From positions 1 through 33,006 of the IMG/VR virus record IMGVR_UViG_3300045935_000083: a stretch of 33,006 nucleotides of DNA; one strand, given 5' to 3'. Numbering within the stretch: the first letter of the stretch is position 1; the number at the start of each line of letters is the position of its first letter. The notes under the pieces were generated by a model. That model had not been told where the DNA came from, did no database searches, and saw only the letters and a list, made by a program, of their open reading frames with translations. The DNA is from a virus. This document shows, piece by piece, positions 20,503 to 28,648 of this stretch. The position numbers were made by a program, and so were the translations under genes.

Positions 20503-21034
20503 CAAACGTTCGCGCTTTCGCAGTTCCTTCCCCGTTCTTCTTCGCACGCATTTTGACCGTGTGCGTGGCAGCCGTGAGACTGAGGGCATACGTTTGACTC
20601 GCCGAATTTCTCAGAGCATCAACCGTCCCGAGCGACTTCTTCGAAAAGATGGCGCCAATTGATTGCTCGCTTTCGGAATCGACCTTGAGACTTCCGACTG
20701 CTTCAACAACCGCCCCCGGCGTGGCCACCGTTTCGACTTCAAAGTCGAAGACAGCCGTCACCAGCAGGAGGCTCGCTACTGACGGCGTAATTTCCAGTTT
20801 CGCTCCCGAAACGTCTGCATAGCTGGCGGTCAGCGTAGATTCGCCGCTCGCCGTTATCACGCCTGCCGTTGGTTTGAGCTTCTTGGACGAAATGGCACCA
20901 TCGGCGATGCCCCCTTCGCCGAGTACGTTTTCGCCGTTCAGGAGTTCATTCAGTCGTTTAACCGCAGCGACGACCTTCGGGTCGGCGGTTTTGTTGAATT
21001 CGCCGATCGCGGGGACTTCAAGCGTGCCTGCCAA
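20468..21034 (-). CDS. Tail appendage / fibre-like protein
   Basis: A 188-residue protein starting with TTG after GAGGAC. The N-terminus (VVAAVKRLNELLNGENVLGE, then GGIADGAISSKKLKPT) is a helix followed by the 'G.I..GAI.S.KL' pattern common at the start of phage fibres. The rest alternates beta strands (ESTLTASYADVSGAKLEITP; ASLLLVTAVFDFEVE) as in a jelly-roll knob. It is likely a receptor-binding or fibre-tip protein. Confidence 0.65.
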   Translation of the reverse strand: MAGTLEVPAIGEFNKTADPKVVAAVKRLNELLNGENVLGEGGIADGAISSKKLKPTAGVITASGESTLTASYADVSGAKLEITPSVASLLLVTAVFDFEVETVATPGAVVEAVGSLKVDSESEQSIGAIFSKKSLGTVDALRNSASQTYALSLTAATHTVKMRAKKNGEGTAKARTFATRLSYLLLAA

Positions 21035-21046
21035 AGTGGTCCTCTC

Positions 21047-22651
21047 TTAGGCGTTAAGGGTGGCTGGTTTGCGGGTCTCTCGCTGCATGTGGTCAACTCG
21101 ATGGATCGACCAGGGCTGATCCAGGATGGAGTTCGCGAAGTAGACCGAGAAGGCCGTGCCTCTAACCGCGACACGCCGATGAGCCACAACGAGGTCTGAG
21201 GCCACGTCTCCAAGGAACCCTTCGCCCCCGAGCATCCCGCCCCCTCCCTCGGTGCTCCCCGTGGAGCCCGACATGTCGAGCGCGGTAACGCCCGCCGGCT
21301 GGATCGTGAAATCGTGGTCGAGCCCCATGCCGACTTCCCCCGTCCCCCAGACCTTCGAAGCCCGGATCGTCTTAACGTCCGGACTACCGAGGTCGAACCA
21401 TCCCGAGCGCCAGTAGGAGGAGATCGCGGAGCCCGCGTCGTTCGTGAAGCTAGAGGAGTGGCGGGCGACCTTGTTTTCTCCAGAGGCGTAGCCGAAGATC
21501 AGCTCGGGAGCCGAGCCGATCCGGAAGGAGGCGAGGGCTGCGGCCGGGAACGAGTAGAGGGACCACCACTGCCGTTCGGGGTCGTAGACCAGCGTCCGGC
21601 TGTTGGCTTCAGCGGTCGGGTAGCTCAGGTAGAGCCTGCCGCCGTGGATCGTCGCCGCGCAGTTGGCGATTGACCCGTGGGCCAGGACGCCTCCCGTAAA
21701 GAACGGGGAGGCGTCCCCCGACCAGATCGGTTCCACCCTGCCGCTGATCGGTTCCGGGGCCTGCCCGGTGGTTCTGTAGATCCCGTTGCGCCCCATGAAG
21801 TAGACGCCGCTGGAGTCCGCGCAGATCGTTCTGGGCGCGGCGCAGCCGATCCCCGTGTCGACGGTGCGGTAGTTGAAGACCGGATTACCAGCGGAGTCCG
21901 TTGACTCCCCGTAATAAACGAAGAACCGGCTTTCCTTGAATACGAAGACGAATTCGCCCCAGGCGATGGCGCCCTGGATCGCCTCGCCGTCTCCTGGGGT
22001 CAGCTGGTCGGAATTGTTCGGGTTGGCTTCGGTGCCGGCGGTCTTCCAGGCTTCCGGGTTGCCTTCCTCCGCGAACCAGACATGGCTCGGGGAGGAGGTG
22101 GCGCCGGAAGGCCCACCCGTCGTCGTGGAAAAGCCCGTGGCAAGAAGACGGTTCCCTGCCGAGGCGAGAACCGCTAGATAGCGAGCCTTGGGCATCGCTT
22201 TCGCCGCTTCCCCGTTCACCGTGGCCGTAGGGGCGCTCCATGCCGCCCCGCTCCACTTGCGGATCGTGTCCGTCCCGTTCCCCGCGTAGGCAGTCTCTGA
22301 GTTCGGGGTGCCGAACCGGCAGAAGTCCCACGGACCCCCGGAGAGACCGGTAGCGGAGGCGACGACGGCTCCTGCGGTGCTCAGAGCCTCCAGGCGCGTA
22401 CCGCAGCCTGCGAGGAGTTGCTTGGTCCCTGAGGAGGTGTAGAAAGGTTCGAGCGAGTCGGCGCGGTTCGTGAGGGCTGAGCCGGTCAGTGCTGCAGATC
22501 CCGGGCGCTGTTCGATCGCGCCCCGATCAGTGAAGGTGACATTCAAAGCGTCGATGCACTCGGAAGCCGAAACCGCGTCGGCCTTGTCCGCCAGGTTCAA
22601 GCCGCCGCCGAAGGCATCAAACGGCCAGCTCGTGTACCCACGGCCGGGCAT
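21047..22651 (-). CDS. Nozzle / packaged-DNA-stabilisation-like tail protein
   Basis: 534 residues from the ATG at 22651 (TGATG with the adaptor stop); the TTG two codons earlier is less likely. The protein is Gly/Ser/Thr-rich and beta-dominated with repeated blade-like stretches (GGLNLADKADAVSASECIDA; GEFVFVFKESRFFVYYGES; GRLYLSYPTAEANSRTLVYD). This resembles the propeller-type nozzle or gp10-like stabilisation proteins of podoviruses. It follows the adaptor gene, as expected for a short-tail assembly. Confidence 0.75.
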   Translation of the reverse strand: MPGRGYTSWPFDAFGGGLNLADKADAVSASECIDALNVTFTDRGAIEQRPGSAALTGSALTNRADSLEPFYTSSGTKQLLAGCGTRLEALSTAGAVVASATGLSGGPWDFCRFGTPNSETAYAGNGTDTIRKWSGAAWSAPTATVNGEAAKAMPKARYLAVLASAGNRLLATGFSTTTGGPSGATSSPSHVWFAEEGNPEAWKTAGTEANPNNSDQLTPGDGEAIQGAIAWGEFVFVFKESRFFVYYGESTDSAGNPVFNYRTVDTGIGCAAPRTICADSSGVYFMGRNGIYRTTGQAPEPISGRVEPIWSGDASPFFTGGVLAHGSIANCAATIHGGRLYLSYPTAEANSRTLVYDPERQWWSLYSFPAAALASFRIGSAPELIFGYASGENKVARHSSSFTNDAGSAISSYWRSGWFDLGSPDVKTIRASKVWGTGEVGMGLDHDFTIQPAGVTALDMSGSTGSTEGGGGMLGGEGFLGDVASDLVVAHRRVAVRGTAFSVYFANSILDQPWSIHRVDHMQRETRKPATLNA

Positions 22652-23253
22652 CAACAAAAGGGGTCGGGGTTGGTGACCGCGATGAATTCGCTCGGCCCGT
22701 CCCTGTACACGTCGAGCAGCGCTTCACGCATCCGCTGGAGCCGTCGCTGGAACGCTTCTTCTGCGTTGCGTTCGAGTTCGAAATCGTCTGAGTCCGCGTA
22801 GGCCCGGGCCACTGCTCCGTCCACTATCAGCGAGTGGAAACGTTCGGGAAGGAGGGGCACGGCTGAGCCGGAGAGCCTCGGCGGCACTTTGTAGTAGCGC
22901 CCGGAGAGGACGGCCGTCGAAGAGGTCGGGAAGGTCTTGATCTCCCCTTCGGAGACGTAGTAGTAGCTCGGCGTGCCTTCTTCTTCCAGGTCTACGCTGG
23001 AGTCCGTGAGGAGGCGGGGGTCGAGCGGTTTGAGCTTGGTCTGCTCCGTGGAGTTGAGGAGGTAGGCGATGCTGCGGAGGTCAGAGACTGCCAATGGCGC
23101 AGTGCCCGAGAGCGGGGCTTCGAGGAACGGCCAGTCCTCTGCGTCGCAGATGTCCACCAGGTAGGCATCGTTGAGGTAGCCGAGAGCCTTGGAGGACGAG
23201 TGGTAATCGAAGCCCCGACCCTGATATTCGGCTATGAGTTCTTCAGCGGTCAA
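22651..23253 (-). CDS. Head-tail adaptor protein
   Basis: A 200-residue protein from a TTG that overlaps the upstream stop (TTGA). The helical N-terminus (MTAEELIAEYQGRG, YLNDAYLVDICDAEDWPF), a beta section (YYYVSEGEIKTFPT, SGRYYKVPPRL) and a C-terminal helix bundle (RNAEEAFQRRLQRMREALL) follow the plan of podovirus adaptors that bind under the portal (gp4/gatekeeper type). Its order between capsid and nozzle genes supports this. Confidence 0.7.
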   Translation of the reverse strand: MTAEELIAEYQGRGFDYHSSSKALGYLNDAYLVDICDAEDWPFLEAPLSGTAPLAVSDLRSIAYLLNSTEQTKLKPLDPRLLTDSSVDLEEEGTPSYYYVSEGEIKTFPTSSTAVLSGRYYKVPPRLSGSAVPLLPERFHSLIVDGAVARAYADSDDFELERNAEEAFQRRLQRMREALLDVYRDGPSEFIAVTNPDPFC

Positions 23254-23747
23254 GCCCTTTTCCTCTTCACCATCTGACCGTCGTCGCGATAGATCCGCCC
23301 GGGGACGCGCCAGCCTGCCTTGAGGTCTTCCTTAAGCACGTCGCGCTCCTGCTCCTTGCGCAGTGCACGGTCCTTCCGGCGCTTTGCTGCTTCGCGCTCT
23401 CCGCGCGTGAAGACCCGCTGCGCTACCTCCGGTCGGCGCATGTCCCGCTCGGCCATTTCCATCACCACCCGAGCATCGGGCTCGCGGTAGCCGCCGTCGG
23501 GGGTCGTGATCGGGGCGAAGAAGGGGATTGGCCCCTTTTTGCGGACGTGCCAGCGGCCCGGCACCGCCCCGGGCGGGAGAGCATCCGGGACGGCGTCGTG
23601 CCGTACGAAGACGAGGGACAGGTCGGGATGGAGCGCAGTCAGCGCTTCGCTGATAGCTCGCCCAGCCTTGGCCTGGCGGTCTCGCCACTCTTCTGCCTCC
23701 ACCATCGCCCGAATCTCGGGGGGCACGAGCTGGAAGGTGTCGCGCAT
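23250..23747 (-). CDS. Conserved phage hypothetical head protein
   Basis: A 165-residue protein. The part SLVFVRHDAVPDALPPGAVP with GRWHVRKKGPIPFFAPITTP recalls a conserved actinophage protein of unknown role placed between the capsid and adaptor genes. The C-terminus is strongly basic and helical (RGEREAAKRRKDRALRKEQE). ATG directly follows the upstream TAG. It may act in head completion. Confidence 0.6.
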   Translation of the reverse strand: MRDTFQLVPPEIRAMVEAEEWRDRQAKAGRAISEALTALHPDLSLVFVRHDAVPDALPPGAVPGRWHVRKKGPIPFFAPITTPDGGYREPDARVVMEMAERDMRRPEVAQRVFTRGEREAAKRRKDRALRKEQERDVLKEDLKAGWRVPGRIYRDDGQMVKRKRA

Positions 23748-24080
23748 CTACCAGCCCCGTGCCGTGACCCGGACTTTGACTTTGGACATGTCTTTGGTCG
23801 CTTCGACCTCTTTGCCCGTCGCCGAGTCGATCAGGTGGAGCTTTTCTTCGGAGGGGACGTAGGAGGCGTTGGTCGGCCGCAGCGTGGAGGATTCGGACCC
23901 GGCGATGATCTCGGCGCGGGCGCTGTGCACTTCGGTCAGCCCGAGCTGGGGCTTGGTCAGAGGCTCCCCGCCTTCGGCGTAGGAGTTGTCCATCGTGACG
24001 ACGGTCGAGGTCTCGCGCTGGTTGCCGACGATTCGGAAGTACAGCCCCCCGGGGGTCTCTCTTTCGACTGAAACAGCCAT
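23748..24080 (-). CDS. Small head protein (putative)
   Basis: A 110-residue protein with ATG after AAAGGAAC. It is mostly beta (GLYFRIVGNQRETSTVVTMD; ARAEIIAGSESSTLRP; KVKVRVTARGW). It is the first gene after the major capsid gene, a usual place for decoration or head-completion proteins. It is separated from that gene by a strong hairpin. No family is named with confidence. Confidence 0.6.
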   Translation of the reverse strand: MAVSVERETPGGLYFRIVGNQRETSTVVTMDNSYAEGGEPLTKPQLGLTEVHSARAEIIAGSESSTLRPTNASYVPSEEKLHLIDSATGKEVEATKDMSKVKVRVTARGW

Positions 24081-24104
24081 CGAAGTTCCTTTCTGGAACG
24101 TGAA

Positions 24105-24133
24105 GCGGGCCGCCCCGGCTTGAGGCGGCCCGC
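24105..24133 (-). promoter_or_regulatory. Strong hairpin after the major capsid gene
   Basis: GCGGGCCGCC and GGCGGCCCGC form a perfect 10-bp GC stem with a 9-nt loop, 8 bases after the capsid stop. Only TT follows on the minus strand, so it is not a full intrinsic terminator. It could reduce read-through or protect the capsid mRNA end, lowering downstream expression. Confidence 0.55.
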
Positions 24134-24141
24134 CTGCTTTC

Positions 24142-25344
24142 CTATTTCAGGTTGGTGAACCTGTAGAGGTCGTTGCGACGGTTGGTGGCCAGATCGCCTC
24201 GGTAGGTGTATTTGCCTACGAAAGCGTCCGTGCCCTGGCTCCAGACGAGGATGTTCCCGCCCGTGATCTTGTTCTGCCAGTAGCCGTCGTTCAGGGCGAC
24301 CATGAACAGGTGGTCCCAATGGCCCATGTACAGGTCTTCGTCCGGGCAATCGGGGTCGGCGAATATTTCCATCCCCTTCCACGTCGCCGTCTCGGAGTTG
24401 CCGGCGGTGAGACCGGAGTCCGAGTTGAACGTGACCTGCTGCTGGAGCTGTTCGTAGAACCTCTGTTCCTGCTTGAGGCCCGTCACCATGAACGTCGACT
24501 TTTTGCCCCGCTTCTGTTTGATCGTCCGTTCCGCCGACAGCAGCGCGGGGATCGTGAGCGGGATATTTTCGGTGTTGACATTGCTCTTCCAGACCGGGGA
24601 GGTGGAAGAGGACAGCCCGCCGAGTTCTTCGATGGAGACGATCTTCCGCATTCCCTGCAGCTCGCGGCTGACTTCGCCCGAGCGGCCCTTGGCCTGGGAG
24701 ATGTAGATGGTCGCGTCCTCGGACGTGACGTTCCCGGAGGCAAGGGTGACGGCCCAGTTTTCGTCGTCAACGGCCGTGATTTTGGTCGGACCGGCGACGG
24801 ACGCCTGACTGGCTTTCGTGCCGACTTCGACCGGCTGGTCCTTGAACAGCCAGCCCCGTTCGATCGCGATCCGACCCGACGTGGTGTCGAGGTCGAGGTT
24901 GTTGGTCGCCGAGGTCCGGCATTTCGCGATCAGGGCGCTGCCGTCCTGGTAGAGCTGGCGGGTGAGCTGACGGCTGGCATCTTCAATGGCCCCGTCGATC
25001 TCAGACGTGGTGGCGTCCACGATCGCGTTTGCATCTCCAGCCGTCCCGTCGATCGCCTCGCCCTGGATGGCAACCTGGATGTGGTGGTGCTTGTAGCCGA
25101 ATTTGGCCTTGTGGTAGCCCTGCTGCCCGGCTTCGTTCAGCGTGCCGCCGCCTTCGGGGAGGTTGGTGAAGCCGCCGTTTCGCCCGTCATGCAGGACGAC
25201 GCGGGCTTCCTCGCCCACCGTGTACTTGTTCGTCTTTTTGATTTTGTCCAGGAACGGGGTGTCCTGGTACAGCTGCTCGACCACCTGTTTAGGTGCATAG
25301 ACCCGCTCGAGCGTCGGGTTGAGAGATTCAAGCGTTGCGGCCAT
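24142..25344 (-). CDS. Major capsid protein
   Basis: A 400-residue protein with a strong AGGAGG site. The N-terminus (LERVYAPKQVVEQLYQDTPF, then KTNKYTVGEEARVVLHDGRN) and the section KAKFGYKHHHIQVAIQGEA fit HK97-fold capsid proteins of podo- and siphoviruses. Later parts, LSAERTIKQKRGKKSTFMVT and PDCPDEDLYMGHWDHLFMVA, match the usual P-domain and A-domain pattern. No N-terminal delta domain is seen, in agreement with the separate scaffold gene 20 bases upstream. Confidence 0.85.
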   Translation of the reverse strand: MAATLESLNPTLERVYAPKQVVEQLYQDTPFLDKIKKTNKYTVGEEARVVLHDGRNGGFTNLPEGGGTLNEAGQQGYHKAKFGYKHHHIQVAIQGEAIDGTAGDANAIVDATTSEIDGAIEDASRQLTRQLYQDGSALIAKCRTSATNNLDLDTTSGRIAIERGWLFKDQPVEVGTKASQASVAGPTKITAVDDENWAVTLASGNVTSEDATIYISQAKGRSGEVSRELQGMRKIVSIEELGGLSSSTSPVWKSNVNTENIPLTIPALLSAERTIKQKRGKKSTFMVTGLKQEQRFYEQLQQQVTFNSDSGLTAGNSETATWKGMEIFADPDCPDEDLYMGHWDHLFMVALNDGYWQNKITGGNILVWSQGTDAFVGKYTYRGDLATNRRNDLYRFTNLK

Positions 25345-25364
25345 TCAAGGCCCTCCTGATTAGG

Positions 25365-26054
25365 TCAGGACCCCTCCTCAAGCGCAGAGCCGACCTGCTC
25401 GGCCATCCACTTGTTGCGTTTCTCTTTGTCGGAGAGGTCGATTTCTTCCTCTCCCACCGCTCCGGCCGGCGCTTTCGGTGCTTTCTTGGAAGCCAGGTAC
25501 TCGTCACGAGCGCCGCTCTTGATCCCCTTCAGGTCATCGAATGCACCCTTGAGGTTCGGTTCGCCGCTGTCGAGACGGTTGGCCTTGGCCTGGGTCTCGA
25601 TCCACGTGCGCTCCTTATCGGAGAGCTTGACGTTCTCATCGCCTTCGAGTCCGTCGAGCGTTTCCTTGACGAATCCCTTCTCCAACTGCTCGAACTCGGC
25701 CCATTCATCGGCCTCTTCGCGCTGTTTGAGCTGTTCTCGGATCTCCGCGATTTCGCGCTGGTTGCGCTCTTCCGGGTCTTCGAACGGGTCTTCCTCTTCT
25801 TGGGGCTGCTGTTGGACATCCCAGCCCAACTGTCGTGCAGCCTCAATCTGCGCCTCAGGGCCGTGATCGCCCCTTGCCGCAGCAAGCAACTGATTGCTCC
25901 GGTCGTATTCCGGGCGCAGGCTGTTGTAGCGCTGCTCCCAGTCGACGGTGGGTTCCTGCTCCTGCTCTGCGGGTTTCTCCGGCGGGGAGGCCGCGTCTGC
26001 AGGGGTAGGCGTGTCCTGAACCTCGTCAGGGGCCTGCGTTGCCTCTTCGGGCAT
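25365..26054 (-). CDS. Scaffolding protein
   Basis: 229 residues from the ATG at 26054. An earlier GTG at 26075 has no ribosome binding site, whereas AAGGAG lies six bases before this ATG. The protein is very acidic and helical, with a Pro/Glu-rich start, a long coiled coil (NQREIAEIREQLKQREEADE) and a C-terminal helix with mixed charge (LSDKEKRNKWMAEQVG). This is the typical scaffold layout, and it lies between portal and capsid. Confidence 0.8.
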   Translation of the reverse strand: MPEEATQAPDEVQDTPTPADAASPPEKPAEQEQEPTVDWEQRYNSLRPEYDRSNQLLAAARGDHGPEAQIEAARQLGWDVQQQPQEEEDPFEDPEERNQREIAEIREQLKQREEADEWAEFEQLEKGFVKETLDGLEGDENVKLSDKERTWIETQAKANRLDSGEPNLKGAFDDLKGIKSGARDEYLASKKAPKAPAGAVGEEEIDLSDKEKRNKWMAEQVGSALEEGS

Positions 26055-26076
26055 TTCGTACTCCTTGGTATTCACC

Positions 26077-26134
26077 GGGGCCGCAACGGCGTGTCCGGTA
26101 TGTGGCGGGGGCCGCTACGCGGCGTGTCCCGTTA
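26077..26134. repeat. Imperfect direct repeat between portal and scaffold genes
   Basis: GGGGCCGCAACGGCGTGTCC at 26077-26096 recurs as GGGGCCGCTACGCGGCGTGTCC at 26108-26129, with similar flanks. It lies in the only gap of this size within the head gene block, just upstream of the scaffold start on the minus strand. It may be a binding site or the trace of a small duplication. Confidence 0.5.
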
Positions 26135-26149
26135 GGCCGGTCGGCCTAA
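26132..26149 (-). other. Palindromic hairpin over the portal stop codon
   Basis: TTAGGCC-gacc-GGCCTAA on the minus strand forms a 7-bp stem that includes the portal TAG. No T run follows. It may set the ratio of portal to scaffold and capsid expression through mRNA processing or attenuation. Confidence 0.45.
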
Positions 26150-28173
26150 GCTTGTTCGAAAGGTTTGGTCTGGTCAGGCAGCGGCGGGGGGCCTTGCGGC
26201 TTCCCCGCGTTGGACATGCCGAGCGCCTGCGCGTTTTCCTCCTGCGCGGCTGCTGCCTCGGCTGCCTGATCGGCTTCGATTTTCAGAAGGGCCGAGTAGT
26301 ACATGTTCGCGGCCTCCTGGGAAGGTTCGTCCAGGTCGTCGTACTCCGTGGACTTCATCCAGTCGGCGAAGACGTCCTTCTGGACTTTGACGTTGTCGAA
26401 CTGGCGCGGCATCCAGCCGGGGATGTATTCCCGCTGGGCTTCTTCGACTTCGCCGGTTTCGGGGTTTTCCTTGGGTTCGGTGCCCGGGTTCTCGCCGGGG
26501 AACGGCCGGCGCTGCGGCGAGTTGAACAGCACTTCCGGGCCTTCGGTGATTTTCTGGATGATCAGGTTGGCCCGGGCTACGTCACGTTCGTAAGAGTCGA
26601 TCAGGTTTTCGGCGGTGCCATTGTTGATTGCCGCCATTGCCGCGTGCGGAGAAATCCAGCCTCGTTCCGCGAAGGCGAAGATCTTCTTTTCGACACCTTC
26701 GCGCGTCTGCGGTTCGAGGGAGTCCGGGCTGACCCGCACGTCCGTCTCGTCCATGAGCTGGGAGCCGAGGAAGTCCTTGATCGGCTCGATTCCCCGCTCA
26801 CCCTTGACCTTCAACAGTCGCGGCTCGGTGTAATGGCGCTGGACGAGGTAGAGGCAATGGCGACCCAGGGAAGCGTCGAACTTGGCGAGGTTCTTCAGGA
26901 AGTTCGCCCGGCGCTCCTTGTCCTTTTCCAGGAGAGCCTGAATCCCTCGGCCCGATTCGACCTGCGCCGGAATGTCGTTCTGCGCCGCGATCCGCGCCAT
27001 GTCGGAGATCGCTTCCTCCTTGAGCCGGAACAGCTCGGCCGGAATGGCTGGAACGGGCCGCCATTCCGCCTCTCCGGAACCGCGAGCGTTGAAGACCGCC
27101 CCCGGCTCGTCGTTCAGCTTGTCCAGCAGCTTCACGTTCTTGAGGAGGAGCTGCGGGTTGAGGGCAAGGTTCACCCACTCTGAGGTCTTCGAGACCGAGT
27201 GGTTGAGCTGTCGCTGCGAATCGAGGAGATGGCGGATCAGTCCGGAGTCGCGGTCCTTATCCGGGTCCATCGCGTAGCAGAGCTTGTGCAGGACCGGCTC
27301 ATCCAAGACGTTGCCGTCTTTGTCTTGGCAGGGCCAGCCGCGCTGCGGAATGATCACGCGATCGTTGGCGATGGTCACCCAGCGCCCCTGCTGGCTCTGC
27401 TTGGAGGGGCGCTCCAGATAGTGCTTGACCATGACCAGCTGCGCCTTCGGGTTGACTTCGGCCTCGGAGTCGGCGTTGCGGGCGTCGGTGTCGAGCTTGC
27501 CCCCGACGTAGCCTTCCATCGCGGTGACGGCCTGGGGCTCCATAGCCTGTTCGATCCCGAGCCATGGCGATTCCTCGAACTTCAGGCCCGGTTCCCAGAT
27601 CACCTGATTGGGGCCGTAGACGCCGAAGCGGATCTCGCCCTGCCCAACGAGGCTGCCTTCTTGGTCTTGGACGAAAGGGCCTATCGAGTTGTCGAAGTAG
27701 GGCCAGACGAAGGCTTCGTCGGCGACGACCGCATATCGCACCGCGCGCTCGAGTGCAGCGTCCAGCCCCCACTTTTCGTAGCCGTAGAGAAGAACCTTCC
27801 GCGACAGCCGCGCTGCGGCGATCCTCCGCGGCTCCGTTCCGGACGGGGCGACTTCATAGCCCGGAATCCGCTGCATCGCCGCGGAGACCTCCGTCTCCAC
27901 GATGTCGAAGAGGAAGTTCCGCGTAGCCCGAACCCGGTGCTTCTTTTTGCCTGCTTCCCCGTAGGCCGCGGTAGTGGTCGGCTGCCCGGTGAGGACGTTT
28001 TCGCTGTTGATGTACTTGTACTGCTCGCCCCGAACGAAGGCAAGGCACTCGTTGCGCTTGGGGGCGTCTTCCTGCATCGCCTCCCGGCCGCGCTTCATGC
28101 GGCTCTCTACGTCCTTGGGGACGGAGATCTTCTCGGGGTTGAGGATGTCCCGCGCTACGTCCAGGACCCCCAT
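26146..28173 (-). CDS. Portal protein
   Basis: A 675-residue protein, the right size for P22/podovirus-type portals. The N-terminal block (MKRGREAMQEDAPKRNECLA with VRATRNFLFDIVETEVSAAM) and a wing region (EAFVWPYFDNSIGPF; GEIRFGVYGPNQVIWEPGLK) are typical. The crown or stem helices (KEEAISDMARIAAQNDIPAQ; LEKDKERRANFLKNLAKFDA) and the acidic Gln/Ala C-terminus also fit. It forms the dodecameric ring for packaging and ejection. The ATG is coupled by TGATG to the small membrane protein. Confidence 0.85.
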   Translation of the reverse strand: MGVLDVARDILNPEKISVPKDVESRMKRGREAMQEDAPKRNECLAFVRGEQYKYINSENVLTGQPTTTAAYGEAGKKKHRVRATRNFLFDIVETEVSAAMQRIPGYEVAPSGTEPRRIAAARLSRKVLLYGYEKWGLDAALERAVRYAVVADEAFVWPYFDNSIGPFVQDQEGSLVGQGEIRFGVYGPNQVIWEPGLKFEESPWLGIEQAMEPQAVTAMEGYVGGKLDTDARNADSEAEVNPKAQLVMVKHYLERPSKQSQQGRWVTIANDRVIIPQRGWPCQDKDGNVLDEPVLHKLCYAMDPDKDRDSGLIRHLLDSQRQLNHSVSKTSEWVNLALNPQLLLKNVKLLDKLNDEPGAVFNARGSGEAEWRPVPAIPAELFRLKEEAISDMARIAAQNDIPAQVESGRGIQALLEKDKERRANFLKNLAKFDASLGRHCLYLVQRHYTEPRLLKVKGERGIEPIKDFLGSQLMDETDVRVSPDSLEPQTREGVEKKIFAFAERGWISPHAAMAAINNGTAENLIDSYERDVARANLIIQKITEGPEVLFNSPQRRPFPGENPGTEPKENPETGEVEEAQREYIPGWMPRQFDNVKVQKDVFADWMKSTEYDDLDEPSQEAANMYYSALLKIEADQAAEAAAAQEENAQALGMSNAGKPQGPPPLPDQTKPFEQA

Positions 28174-28385
28174 CAGTCCTCAGCCTCGTCAGCGTCGAAG
28201 TGGACGTAGGCGAGGTCTTGATCAACGGCGTCAAGATGATCGGCGACCGCGACCTCCGGCGCCTGGATTCGCTGCAGGAGGGTCGCACGCTCCAACGCCC
28301 ATTCCTTCTCCCTGAGCGTGTTCTGACGCTTCTCAAGGACAAGGGCCACGATGAGGCCGACGCAAACGATGGTGAGGGAAATCAC
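28173..28385 (-). CDS. Small single-TM coiled-coil protein
   Basis: A 70-residue protein. Residues 1-17 are a transmembrane helix (MISLTIVCVGLIVALVLEKR), followed by a charged helix (TLREKEWALERATLLQRIQ) and an acidic tail. Similar small proteins sit just before the portal gene in many actinophages; their role is not known. Both ends are coupled (ATGA, TGATG). Confidence 0.6.
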   Translation of the reverse strand: MISLTIVCVGLIVALVLEKRQNTLREKEWALERATLLQRIQAPEVAVADHLDAVDQDLAYVHFDADEAED

Positions 28386-28648
28386 GCCCCGTCCTCCGGC
28401 TCCAACTCGCGCCTCAAGGCCGCGTTGTGCTCCTCAACTACCGCTATGTGCCGCTCAAGATCGGCCTCTTTGGACTGCGCCTCTCTCAACCTCGCGCCGA
28501 GCGCGGCATTGGCTTCGACGTAGTCTCTGATAACGGTCTGGCTAGTCTGCCGCCACTGGACCAGCTCGGGATGCTCGGCATAGGCTGCCTGCATTTCGCG
28601 GAGATCGATGCCCCCGAAACTCATGGTCCCTTCGGCTTCGACGCTCAT
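28382..28648 (-). CDS. Small coiled-coil protein
   Basis: An 88-residue protein dominated by a coiled coil (ANAALGARLREAQSKEADLE; RHIAVVEEHNAALRREL). Its ATG shares a base with the stop of the fibre-like gene. No family is recognised. It might pair with the next gene's coiled coil. Confidence 0.55.
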   Translation of the reverse strand: MSVEAEGTMSFGGIDLREMQAAYAEHPELVQWRQTSQTVIRDYVEANAALGARLREAQSKEADLERHIAVVEEHNAALRRELEPEDGA

